From NCBI GenBank assembly GCA_001931875.2, contig MSJH02000693.1, forward strand, positions 1-64,000: 64,000 bases of DNA, written 5' to 3'. Below, piece after piece: positions 1 to 10,938 of this stretch; positions within the stretch are counted from its first letter, which is position 1, and each line of letters opens with the position of its first letter. Origin of the DNA: Byssochlamys sp. IMV 00236 (Eukaryota; Ascomycota; Eurotiomycetes; Eurotiales; Thermoascaceae). The translations under genes and the position numbers were made by a program. Below the pieces are notes generated by a model. The model had not been told where the DNA came from. It made no database searches and was given only the letters and a program-made list of their open reading frames with translations.

Positions 1-17
1 AGAGAGAGAGAGAGAGA
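1..17. repeat. (AG)n microsatellite at window edge
   Basis: The window opens with an uninterrupted AG dinucleotide run of about 17 nt. The repeat probably continues outside the window, so its true length is unknown. Confidence 0.8.
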
Positions 18-1544
18 AAGAAACTATTAGCGCCTTGCATCAGCCAGTCTAGTTCCACAGTTGCATCCACGCGCTGAGAAAGCGAACGTAGAATCCATCT
101 CGGGGCACGCTTGGACCCAGCCCCCGGAACTAGGTACTCTAGAGAGTCTATGCGTACAAGCTCTAAGGAGGAGAGGGACCGTAGGCCATGGGATCGTGCT
201 GAAACAGGAAACGCTGGCTCATCTTGGAGTTTCCACCACTGGACGGTGGTACTTAGTAGTAACTACTGGCATCAGTGAGACGATGGGTCTTCAACTTGGA
301 TTGGGGCTGGAAATGGGATGAACCAGGAGGCCAGCAAGAAGAGGCGCAAGAGCTACCATTCCGCCAATTCTTCGATTTCCTCCCACTTCTTTTCTCTTCT
401 TCATCCTCTTTTTGCAGAGCCTCAACGGCCAGGCGGTTGGTCCTGTAACTGCCGATAGCCTCCATCAGTTGTCTCTTTTCACGCGTTCAGCCCGTCAGCT
501 TCGGTGACTTTGAGAGGCTGGAATAACGAGAGCACGAGAGATCCCTCCTCATCAGCGCCATTGCTGAGATTGTCAGCACAGTGAACAGTGTTTTCCGAGA
601 CATCCACGGGCCCTGTACTCCGTACTTCGATCAGCGTGCGCTTGCGGGCTGTGGAGCAAGGATCTTGGCTAGGCGGTGCACATCATTAACACTGCAGTAC
701 TCACCATCATTGCAGACGCTTGTTTGGTATCCGCGGCGAGCGTCGGCATCAGCCCTCTTTCATTCCACGTACACCACGCGGGGAAACTGGCCATTCTTCC
801 CTATTATTCTCTGTGCATCGCCGGAATTTACTCTCACTCACAGGTCCGCGTTTCATCTGGATGGACTAAGAAGCAGACGTTACAGTCTTGAGTTGATCCG
901 TGCCGTCGCTCAACCGACTTCGGACAGAGATCCATCCCCCGGAGCGGGCCCAGCGACTGCTCCTCTCCACCTGATCTGGTGGCATCTAGCTGTCACGTCG
1001 GAGGCTGAAGGACAACATCTCAAAGTGGTGAACAGTCACCCGGAGAGATTTGATCCTGTGAGTCGACTGTGCACTGCAATCAGACTACATTTCCGGACAC
1101 CTTGTACACGGAAGCTTGGAGAGTCAAGCGCAGGTCAGTTCCGCCGTCAGAGAGCGATTGCCTCGTTGCCCCTCCCTTCCTCCCAAGCTTCGATAGATCG
1201 CCTGATGGATTTCGATCCAGAGTATCCGTTGGCCTTGTTAAATTCACGGTGTTGACTGATTGTCTCCTGTAGGTGTGGCATCCTGCCAAAGACCTTGGCT
1301 TCTCGGTTCCCTCCGGCCAACTCGACTTCCTCCACGCCGCAGGAAGTAAATATCTCAATCTCCATTTCTCTAGGACGATAACTACCTCAGTCGCTAAACC
1401 GCTGTTTTCGAGACTCCATGTGTTAGGGTGATATTTCTGCCTGCTGCCTTTCTACACGTTACGACACCTTACCGTTGGTGGATCGAATAGCCTCCTCTTA
1501 ACTGGGCAGAGGCTTTACAGGAAGCACATACGCAGCGTGCAATC
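18..1544 (+). other. Upstream region and probable 5' leader of the SKT5-like gene
   Basis: About 1.5 kb with no convincing coding gene; the ORFs here overlap on both strands and show no recognisable domain. A candidate 5'-UTR intron runs from GTGAGT at 1058 to a pyrimidine-rich acceptor ending at 1272, with a CTGA-type branch sequence just before it. This suggests a long spliced leader for the downstream gene, but only transcript data could establish it. Confidence 0.35.
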
Positions 1545-3866
1545 ATGGCCAGTCCAGCCACCAGCACTTTCCGTCCCCCTATCTCGCCTCCTGCGCCAGT
1601 ATACCTACGATCATCTCCACCGCCTCCTACAGAGTCGGATATCCCTCCCCCTCCCCCATTTCGAAAGGGACTATCAGACAGTCCAGAAGCAAAGCCCAAT
1701 GTTCAGAAGATTTCGAGAAAGCCCCTACGGCCGACTCCGCTCGAAATTGGTCACGATGCTGTCATACACAATTCCCCGGTGTCCCCGGTTAAAATAGACG
1801 ACGGGAGTGAACTTCCCCAAGCCTCTAGTGCTCTCATAGAGCACTCGAATGACGGCTACTCCGAGCACACGCCGCCTGTCGAAACATTCTCCAGAATGTC
1901 TGTGAACGACTGGCCCCATTCGCAGCAGCAGGGTGCCGGGGCCGGCCGGCCAAACTCCGTACCACCACCACGGGCGGATTCTATTCCTCCCATTCAGCTC
2001 TCGCAGCCTCAAGATCACCGTCATACCCTCGCAAGTAGTAGCTCGTGGTCGTTAGTCGGGCCGCCTGGCAAGGATGAGACTCAAAGCCATGACAAGGCGA
2101 ATGCCATGCCAGAGGAGCATAGCTCAAACAAGAGCACTAATGATGCCAGTGACGTCTCGCGTGGAAGCGTTGATAGCATGCCAGAACCTGCTGAGATATA
2201 CCAACCGCTGCAATATCACCACCAGCCATTCCGCGACATCACCAATGGCCCAAATGGAGCAGGTCCGAACGGCAACCTGGCAACTGCGCGCAAGAGTTCT
2301 GCTGGGCTTTCCATTCCTCGACCTAGTTCAGCATATTCGTCTGTCTCTGATCTTGCTAACCGTGGGCGAAATCTATCCCCACATCCTTCCCCCAACTCAC
2401 AGGCTCGAGGTTCTTCACGACATTCTACTGCGTCTCCGGATAACCGACCGTTGTCTTATATCGATCTTATGAATGTGCCCTACCCTCAGCCACCTCCTGC
2501 ACCAACGGCGATGAGCAAGTCCTACCTTCGAGCTTTTGTCGGCAACAATGCTTCTCTCCTCGGCCACAAGCAGACATTTGAGATGTATCTGGCAAACGTC
2601 AAGAAGGCAAACGACCCTTCGATACAATATGAATTCGCCGTCTTCATGGTTAATGCTGTCAGGGAGATGCCTCCTGAAGAACTCGAGGATGGTGAGAGCT
2701 CAACGCACTCCGGGGCGGAGTCGTCAGAGATCACAAGAGCGCGACTTCTTCGAGAAGCCCGCTCAATCCTTCAGCTACTCGCAAGCCGCGGCCACCCCTT
2801 TTCGCAGTATTATCTCGCTGATGGATATGCTTCTGGGCTGTTTAGCAATGGAAAGGAGGACTACGACCGGGCTTTCCCTCTTTTTGTCGCGGCCAGTAAA
2901 CACGGTCATGCTGAGGCAGGTTATCGGGTCGGTCTCTGCTATGAGTTTGGCTGGGGAAGTAAGCTTGACGGCGCCAAGGCCGCGCAGTTCTACAGACAAG
3001 CGGCTTCGAAGAATCATCCGGGTGCCATGCTGCGGCTTGCCAAGGCATGTCTCGCAGGCCAGATGGGTCTAGGTAAGCGCTATCGTGAAGGAGTGACTTG
3101 GTTGAAAAGAGCGGCGGAATCTGTCGATGAGCTGTATAATGCTGGTCCGTACGAGCTGGGATTGTTGCACGAGACGGGATATGGGGATGATGTCTTTCCC
3201 GATCCATCATATGCGGCCCAGCTATTCACCAAATCCGCTGAACTGGGCCACCCCGAGGCGAATTATCGACTGGGAGACGCGTATGAGCACGGCAAGTTAA
3301 ATTGCCCCCGGGATCCTGCACTCAGCGTGCACTTCTATACAGGGGCTGCACAGGCTGGGCATCCATTGGCGATGATGGCATTATGCGCCTGGTACCTTGT
3401 GGGAGCCCAACCTGTGTTGGACAAGGACGAAAGTGAAGCCTACGAATGGGCTAAGAGAGCTGCTGAGACCGGTACGTCGACAACCTACTTTCGTGTTATA
3501 AGCATTTCCGTCGACTATGCTGACAACTCTCCAGGGCTCGCAAAGGCACAGTATGCGGTTGGCTACTTTACTGAAATGGGAATTGGTTGTCGCAGAGACC
3601 CTCTCGAGGCCAACGTCTGGTATGTCAAAGCTGCGGATCAAGGCGATGAGAGAGCCAAACATAGGATTGCAGCCATTATGGCCGCTGCCGAAGGCGCAAA
3701 TCCGGCAACACCCGTTGCTACGACAAATAGTGGCTCGAAACAAAAGTCCAAATCGGACACTTCGCCAGGTATGTCAGAACGTTCAGGGAGTCGAAATTGT
3801 CAGATGTCTAACACGCCATGCTTAGGCGGAGAAAAGGCGAAGCCTAAAAGATTTGGTATCTTTTGA
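1545..3866 (+). CDS. chs4: SKT5/Chs4-type chitin synthase activator (Sel1 repeats)
   Basis: Predicted activator that recruits and stimulates a class of chitin synthase at sites of polarised growth and septation, as yeast Chs4/Skt5 does. The first 310 residues or so are proline/serine-rich and disordered. A conserved Skt5 lead-in follows (around SKSYLRAFVGNNASLLGHKQ), then a series of Sel1-like repeats (AxxxYRxGxxYExG, repeated A-x-H-P-x-A) to about residue 700. Two short introns, 3472-3534 (63 nt) and 3769-3825 (57 nt), have good GT and AG ends. Both are multiples of three without stops, so the frame is open with or without splicing. Spliced length is 733 aa. The C-terminus reads KPKRFGIF; the farnesylation CaaX box of yeast Chs4 is absent. 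Family assignment is strong; the chitin synthase class activated is not readable from sequence. Confidence 0.9.
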   Translation: MASPATSTFRPPISPPAPVYLRSSPPPPTESDIPPPPPFRKGLSDSPEAKPNVQKISRKPLRPTPLEIGHDAVIHNSPVSPVKIDDGSELPQASSALIEHSNDGYSEHTPPVETFSRMSVNDWPHSQQQGAGAGRPNSVPPPRADSIPPIQLSQPQDHRHTLASSSSWSLVGPPGKDETQSHDKANAMPEEHSSNKSTNDASDVSRGSVDSMPEPAEIYQPLQYHHQPFRDITNGPNGAGPNGNLATARKSSAGLSIPRPSSAYSSVSDLANRGRNLSPHPSPNSQARGSSRHSTASPDNRPLSYIDLMNVPYPQPPPAPTAMSKSYLRAFVGNNASLLGHKQTFEMYLANVKKANDPSIQYEFAVFMVNAVREMPPEELEDGESSTHSGAESSEITRARLLREARSILQLLASRGHPFSQYYLADGYASGLFSNGKEDYDRAFPLFVAASKHGHAEAGYRVGLCYEFGWGSKLDGAKAAQFYRQAASKNHPGAMLRLAKACLAGQMGLGKRYREGVTWLKRAAESVDELYNAGPYELGLLHETGYGDDVFPDPSYAAQLFTKSAELGHPEANYRLGDAYEHGKLNCPRDPALSVHFYTGAAQAGHPLAMMALCAWYLVGAQPVLDKDESEAYEWAKRAAETGTSTTYFRVISISVDYADNSPGLAKAQYAVGYFTEMGIGCRRDPLEANVWYVKAADQGDERAKHRIAAIMAAAEGANPATPVATTNSGSKQKSKSDTSPGMSERSGSRNCQMSNTPCLGGEKAKPKRFGIF

Positions 3867-5016
3867 TCTCGTTCTAAATCACGACTTGCGTTGTCTAATG
3901 TCTCATTTTACATAATAACGACTGGCACTGCCCATACCATACTGCCTCTTTATATTGTACTTTTCTAATTACGGCTGGCATTTGTGTCGTCCTTATCGGA
4001 GTTATGATGGGTCTCATTTCCCCTATTACATTTTTACGTGGCTGCATGATGAGGTGCAAGTGTTTACTGTTCCGCGGTTGTGCTCTCATCTCTTTCAATA
4101 GTGCCATTGAGCGACATCTCTATTTTTGTTCGTTGGTTGCAGAACCTTGCTTATGTGGCGAGGAGAAAAGCTGTACAGCTGGCGATATAGATTCTCGTCA
4201 GTTTCTGGCCTCTTATCTCAGCGAAGCGCATTGTTGGGGACACTATGCTGTTTCATTTTGCAGTACATTTGTTTTTGGCCTCCCCCCTCTGGTCGGTTTT
4301 TAAGCTCCCTTGTGCAGTAGGCTTGGCCTTCATATCAATATTGCATCATGCACGGAACATACACCGAAGGTTCTAATGTTTTTTTGAGCGGGATATATCA
4401 GGGGCTCCGAGAGAAGGGAAACTTCTATCTAGCGACTCTTTTAATAAATAATAGATACTGACGCAGAGGATCTGGGATCAGTTGTGCAATGGACTTTGCG
4501 TAATTTGTATGCCCATAAAAGCATAGTTTTGCTCGATGTAGCCCCTATTATCCAATTGTCATGCCGTCGATTATATCAAACTCCATATTTCACGCCTGGA
4601 GTAATTCGCCGCTGCCCTTGCTCTATGTTTCGCAACCACCCCTGCTAAAACGACCCGACTACATATTTCATCCTAGTCTATGCCACGTCACAGCACCAGC
4701 CTCCAAGGCACTCTAGGCACTATCTGAATGCACAGCCTTGCACTAACTACGCCGCAGTACATTTGCTGCCTATTCTGTATACCTCGTTGAGGATAGATAC
4801 TTTGCTCTCTGTGTGATATATATTGCGCATACTCTCATTGTTCGTTTATCAAGCGGGGTGACTCCTCACTTGCATTATTTCCTTGGCGCTCACTTAATCT
4901 GAAATGCGTGTGAGAAGACCGGATACGGAGTCTTAACTGTTTATTTTGAGTGCATTTATATATCTTCTTATGTTGTCAAGTTTCATTTCCATTTGAACTC
5001 ACACTCTACCTTCAAC
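3867..5016. other. Intergenic, SKT5-like gene to exonuclease gene
   Basis: About 1.15 kb between two plus-strand genes. It should hold the 3' UTR of the chitin synthase activator and the promoter of the exonuclease gene. The short ORFs present have no recognisable domain. I see no RNA gene or repeat. Confidence 0.5.
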
Positions 5017-7149
5017 ATGTCAGTGGTCGCCATCGCATCTGGGTCTACCTCGAATGGCGTCCAGAGTCCAGTGCAGCGTGAACGGGCTGGATCAGGACGA
5101 CCTCCCATTTCAAACGCAGGGTATGTCTCTTCAGACTGGTCTCACAGTATATGGAAGCTCTAAGGGGGAAAGAAAAGCATAAATCTGATAATCATAACCA
5201 GGGTCTCCACCAAGAAAAACAGAAGATTCAAAAAGAACATCTCTCAAAGGACACCTATAGCTTCACAAGCTGGAAGTGCCACTTCGACTACGGGTCAGGT
5301 CCAGATTCCTACTGTCACCGCAGACTCGTCGTCATCACAGCAAGAAGGACTGGTAGCAGACCAAACAAAGCGGAAGACTGAAAAAAGTGCCATTTGTCGT
5401 GTCTGCAAGCGTCGATTTGGCAATAAGGCCGCGTTGAAGATGCATATGCGGAGCGTACCCGGGCATCTTTCGCAACAGCAGAAGAAGGATACGTCACAGA
5501 GCTCTATAGCTGCTACTGCTGCAGGTATCATGACCATGGATATTAGTGATGGAAACAGACCAGCTAAAGCTGGGGCAGTGAATGAGCCTACGCCGCAGCG
5601 CGGTAAACGAGCTGTTGTTTCTGCGAAGAAAGCCATAAACAAGGCCGAGTTACACTGCGATATATGCAAGAGGGAGTTTTCTAAGGAGAACGGACTGCGG
5701 ATGCACATCGAGACGTCAAAGGAGCATAAGGCCAATCTAGAAAGACAGAGATCTCAAGTGGTGACTTTTCCAGCACCAATTTCTCAACCACCAACGTTTC
5801 ATGGGCCGACATTCTCCGATACGTTCGCTTTTCTCGAACGTGCAGCAGAATCTATTGGTGCGACAGCGGCAGCGGTAGTCGACTCGGACCAGCAGACAGA
5901 CACTCAGCCATTGTCGATTAACGCCAGTGATAGGATTCAAGGAGGATGGTCCGATATCCCCGAAAACATGTGGGAAACTGTTCTAGAACTCATGAGGGAA
6001 AAGTGCCATTCCGTCGACCAGCTCGAGAAGGACGGATATATTCTTCGTGAATCGACGCCAGAGGAAATGGAAGGTTATTGGAGGTGTGAGAACTGTAGCG
6101 GTATGTACCCCAATCTTCGTATAATACGCTGGATATCACTCTGGTTTTTTTCTAATTCGCTGACTATGTTTATTTATCCAAAGGGCGCCGCAAAATAATG
6201 GAAAAGCGTAACTTCGAAAAGTGTAAATTCCATCCTGCGAAACGAGACTACGAGGTATGTCCATCCTACTCCTTTTTTCCCACTATAGTTACCAGATAAA
6301 ATAGATACCAATTACTCACACGAATACACAATCTAGAAGGAAAAGAACAAACCCTACCCCAAACAACGCCTCTATTCCTGCTGCAAGACCCGCGAAGGGG
6401 GCTGCACCATCCTCCCATCTCACTCGTACTTACCTCCAGAAGACCGCATCCTCTTCAAATTCAACGACTACGCCCCTGCACCTCCCTCGTCCGCAACACA
6501 TCTCACTCCAGCATGCCCCGCAGTAGTGCTAGACTGCGAAATGGTCGAAGTCAACCACACCACCAACGAAGTCGCCCGTCTATGTGCCGTCGATTTCCTC
6601 ACGGGCTCGGTCCTCATCGACACGTACGTGATGCCCACGGGCAAAATAACCGATTACCGCACGCAATACAGCGGCGTGACTCCCTCATTACTCTCCACAA
6701 TGGCCCTGGGACGCCGTGCGTTGAACGGCTGGGCCGCTGCCCGCGCCGAACTATTCAAGTTCATTGACGAGTCGACCATCTTGATCGGCCAATCTTTACA
6801 TCATGATCTGGATGTGTTGCGCGTTGTTCATTTTAACGTGATTGACACCGCGATTATCACGCAGATGGCGGTCGATAAGGAATGTAATAGACGATGGGGC
6901 CTGAAGACGCTATGTAGTGCGTTTCTGGAACGGGAGATTCAGAATAAGAAGACAGGTCATGATTGTTTGGAAGATGTGTTTGCTACGAGGGAGGTATTGT
7001 GGTGGTGTTTGAGGTTTCCCGATCGCTTGGCGGTTTGGGCAGAGGAGGAGAGGGAGGCTATGAGGAAGAAGAAGGAGGAGGAGAAAGCGAAGAGGGCTGC
7101 GGAGAAAAAGAAGAAAGAAGAGGAGGAAGGAGAGAAGATGCAGAAATAA
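5017..7149 (+). CDS. DEDDh RNA exonuclease (REX/REXO1-like) with two C2H2 zinc fingers
   Basis: Predicted 3'-5' RNA exonuclease of the DEDDh (RNase T/REX3-REX4/REXO1) family, acting in trimming of rRNA, snRNA or tRNA 3' ends, probably nuclear. The four-exon model joins 5017-5120, 5202-6100, 6184-6254 and 6337-7149 and gives 628 aa. Two C2H2-like fingers lie near residues 100-125 (CRVCKRRF) and 186-210 (CDICKREF). The catalytic domain follows: Exo I LDCEMV (Asp424, Glu426), Exo II HHDLDVLR (Asp515) and Exo III HDCLEDVF (His566, Asp571), so all five catalytic residues are present. The C-terminus is a highly charged Lys/Glu run typical of nucleolar proteins. The start was chosen because its short first exon splices in frame into the finger region. 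Which yeast Rex protein is the orthologue cannot be decided by eye. Its 3' end converges on the MFS gene. Confidence 0.85.
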
Positions 7150-7623
7150 TCTAGTAGAGCAGTGGTAGGAGGCGGAGTTATCGATGTGTTTCTGTTATTA
7201 CTTCTTCGTTTTGATATTGTTGATTACTTATTCTGAGCATGATGTGTTTCGTTTCTCGGGTCTGAACATTATTATTTGTGAAAAGGAATGGATCTCCTTT
7301 TCAAGATACGGAATCATCATTATCATCGGTATTGTCATCATTATTAGTAGTATTTATTATTATCGTACGTAGACCGGGTATTATGGCCTCTAAAGTCTAT
7401 ATAACACTTTATCCATGAGATGAACATGACAAATGCACGCTCAGGCAACAGAATTCCTCTTTCCCAAAAAAAAGGAAGAGAAGAAGGGAGGGGGTGCTCC
7501 ATAACAATAGAAAGCGGCCGTGACATCAAGATAGACCATCAGAGAGGAGACTCATTAGACGACATCAGAAAATATACATATAACAGAAAAGAAAAGGCTC
7601 TGGGTCGCATTCTGCAGCTTCCC
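7150..7623. other. Convergent 3' intergenic region
   Basis: About 470 bp where the exonuclease (+) and MFS transporter (-) transcripts converge. It is T/A-rich with ATT/CAT triplet runs near 7315-7365. It presumably carries both polyadenylation regions. No gene seen. Confidence 0.5.
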
Positions 7624-9534
7624 TCATATCTTGACTTCATCATTTCCCTCCTCCTCCGAACCTCCACTGGACTTCTCAGCCCTCAGCCCCTGACTCGTCT
7701 CCAGGGCTCTGTTCAGATCATACTTCTGAGTTAACAGACTGAACAACCCAGCCACACCACAGATAGCACAAGAGACAGCCCAGACTATCCGCAAACTATC
7801 CGTATAAGCCTGTTTCAGATCTGACTTATCTGGTCCATCAGGCATGTTTTTAATAACCTGGACCAGACCCGCAGCGTCTTTGCTATAAGCATCAGCAAAG
7901 GGAGCCAAGGCCGGATATCCGAGGAGGTTATCATGCATGCGATTCTGGAAGACAACGCCGCCGATAGCGACACCAATAGCTTGGCCGAAGGCGCGGAAGA
8001 AACTGAACATTGCGACGGCGATAGAAAGGTTTTTAGGCGTTGCGGAAGCCTGCACGGCGAAGCCGATGGAGGGGAAGAGGATACCGAGTCCGAGTCCCGG
8101 GACAAGGTTCAGGAAGATCCAGCCCGGGATACTGGTGTTGACGTCGACGATGCAGAGGATACCCATGCCGAGAGTCGCGATGGCCCAGCCAAGCCAGATC
8201 GCCCAGCGGTATCGGCCGCTCCAGGTTATGAGAATACCGGTGATCATGGCGCTGGGGGCGACGGTGAATGTTTCGGGGAAGAGGGCAATTCCAGATACGA
8301 TGGGACTGTATTCTTTCACGGCCTCGTAGTAGAGTGGCATGTAGTAGAGGGCACACCAGAGGACGAGGCCCTGGAGGACAGCGCCTACGAAGGAGACGAC
8401 TGCGGTGCGATTCTGGAAGATTGTCGGTGGGATGATCGGGTCAGAAGCAACGTAATATTCGTAGGCAGCGAATGCAATCAATCCCACTGCACCGATTATG
8501 AGTGGAACGAGGGTGCGCCAGGAGTCCCAGTCGTACATGACGCCGCCCCAGGACAAGGGGATCAGGAACGAAGCGGTGCTACCGATGAAGAGCACTGTCC
8601 CGGTGTAGTCGACGCGACGGAGCTTCTCAGCAAGAGAGCTTGGGACGAAGTTGAGTTTCAGGAACATAAGAACGAGAACAACTCCAATACCGATAAAAGG
8701 GAAATTGATGTAGAAGATCCACCGCTACAGAAAACCCAGTTAGTTCTAGTAATTATCAAGCAGTCATGTGTTGAGTTCAGAGGGAAATGCCTACCCAAGT
8801 GACATTCTCTGAGAATCCACCACCGAGGATAGGACCTGTGACAGAGCCAATACTCCACATGGCACTGAGGATGCCAAAATAATTTCCCCTGAGTCGCAGT
8901 GGGACAATATCAGTCACGATAATCTCACTGAGAGCGATGATACCGCCACCACCGACACCCTGTAGAGATCGGCCGACGAGCATATAGACAAAATTCTTCG
9001 CGACTCCTGCGATGACCGCTCCAACGAAGAAAAACAGAATAGACGTTAGGATGAGAGGCTTCCGACCAAAGATATTCGAGAAGGAAGCGAAGCTCGGTTG
9101 GAAGACTGGCAGTTTCATGTCAGATAAAAGCCTCCACGGAGACAGGGGATATACTGCAACACACCTGTAGAACAGAGCAGAAAAGAAGTGCCAGCCCAAA
9201 AGGCCTCAATAGCTGTCCCATGCAGACGCTCCGCAATAATCTATACTTTATATCAGCAATCCTTGCGGATATGCAACCCATATTAAGGCAACCATACAGG
9301 TAGAGCAACAGAAATCGAAGTCCCATCCAGAGCCGCCATCAGAGTGAGCACAGAAAGAGTGAAGAATATCATAATAGCACGCCTCGAGAGCTTAAAGTCC
9401 TCGCTATCAGAGTCATCTTGTGCCGTCCCTGCAGTGGAAGAGGGAACAGGCGTAGTAGAACCATCAGCGATAGAATTTCTGGCGACTTGGTCCCTTGAGG
9501 GATCCTCTGTCTGAACGTTCCTTTCCGCAGTCAT
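7624..9534 (-). CDS. MFS multidrug transporter (DHA, 14-TM type)
   Basis: Predicted plasma-membrane proton antiporter of the major facilitator superfamily, 14-spanner drug:H+ antiporter group, exporting toxic or secondary metabolites. The minus-strand exons 9298-9534, 9165-9240, 8795-9105 and 7624-8724 give 574 aa. The first 50 residues are polar, then TM1 has the family signature LMAALDGTSISVALP. NIFGRKPL is the cytoplasmic loop 2-3 motif, GRSLQGVGGGGIIALSEIIV is the next conserved helix, and GPILGGGFSENVTWRW matches motif C, the antiporter signature. Hydrophobic helices continue to about residue 545, ending in a short acidic tail. The substrate cannot be inferred. No biosynthetic genes adjoin it, so there is no cluster context. 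The nearest minus-strand gene upstream is myosin I, about 1.4 kb away. Confidence 0.88.
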
Positions 9535-10938
9535 GCTGTGCAGGCGTCTTTTGTGAGATGTATTTGTTGCGTATGTTGACACCGCGTCTATCCATGCAAT
9601 AGAGTGGTTGGCGAGCAAAAAAGCCGATATGTTGAGTGCGCAATTGCACATGCAATATACCGCTTAGCGAATCAGGCTCAACAACAGCTTGCGTAGTTCC
9701 CAGACTTCAGCAGACTAAAGATACCCTGTGATACTCCTGATCGGCGCTGCGCTGCTTCCCCTGAATATATATGCCCCAGATCGAACAGACGACTCCTCCG
9801 TTCTGGAAAATCCTGATAAACACACGCTGTTGGGACAACAAAAATCAGAATTGACAATAGCATTCATTTCTCGTATCATTCTAACCCATAACGATTGCCA
9901 TGGAAGAATTTATGCCCCGACTCCTGCTCCGTTTCTACGGGGGCGGATTTGGGTCCACTTGGCTCCGAAAGCTAGAGCCATAAGTGAAGTAATCCGCGAG
10001 CTGAGATAAAGAATTTCCAGAAAGAGTGGCCATGTGGTCTGGAATATGCTGCGTGATATTCTGCTGCCTTCGATTAGACTGTTGATATGCTGCTGGACTG
10101 GTCTGGAGATTGGTGGGTCAGATACCTAAGATCGTGTTTTTCTCAGTTATTTCCGGAATCGTATGTAGTTAATACGAACGGCATCGCGACGGCCGTAGCA
10201 GTCGGGCTAACAGCATCTCCGACCCAAGCAGCCACTCGGAGTTCGGGACAATTTTGGATGTAGACTAGATGAACCTTCAACTTAATCTTGTTGCCTTGGT
10301 TCGCTTAAACTCTCGTATACATCCTTTTGCACCAGACCTCTGTGCTGATGTAGACATAGTCGCAGTTAATGGGGAACTGGCTAGAAAGAAAAACAAGAAC
10401 AGAAGCGTCTTTCGTCTATCTATCTACTTACACGACGTGAATGCTCAAAATCAAGGTATCTCTCGCGGATGAGAAGGAATGGCCAGCGCCTCCCCAATGC
10501 CCATATATCCAGCGCGTGTCTTCATTACCATATCCATTCTGATCTTGTGGCCCTCCTATTGCCAGAGAAAGATTTTGTCGCAAAGTAATCGCCCACAACA
10601 TCTTAAGCGTAACAATTGCTCTCTGCCGGACACATGGGTATGTACGGAAATGCTCTGGAAACACGCACCTTTTCCGCAAAGAGCAAGAGAAAGATAAGAC
10701 TTTACAAAAAAGAAACAGCAAATATACATAACGCGAGCGCTATGTCCATGTCGTGATCAAGAAATTGCCCCTCCCTAGGAGGCTGTCTTCTCTTGACAAC
10801 GCAAGGTGCGTGCAACAGAAAACTGGTATTTGCAGAGGGTACTCCAGAAACGAGAATCATGCAAGAAGGATCCAGGCTTAGAAGAGGAAGTGGTTTTTAC
10901 TTCTCAACTGTGGCCTGAGTAGCAGATAAAAAGGTAGT
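9535..10938. other. Intergenic, MFS gene promoter to myosin 3' end
   Basis: About 1.4 kb. It should contain the MFS promoter and the 3' UTR of myoA. The small ORFs on both strands lack domain-like character or plausible splice partners. No RNA gene, repeat array or mobile element recognised. Confidence 0.5.

Noticed and set aside
581..1255. 224-codon plus-strand ORF upstream of the SKT5-like gene
   Set aside because: No domain, low-complexity composition, overlapping ORFs on both strands, and a good candidate 5'-UTR intron lies within it. Chance ORF in a leader region is more likely.
7933..8802. 289-codon plus-strand ORF opposite the MFS transporter
   Set aside because: It is the antisense of a strongly supported membrane-protein gene; its acidic composition is what antisense of hydrophobic coding gives.
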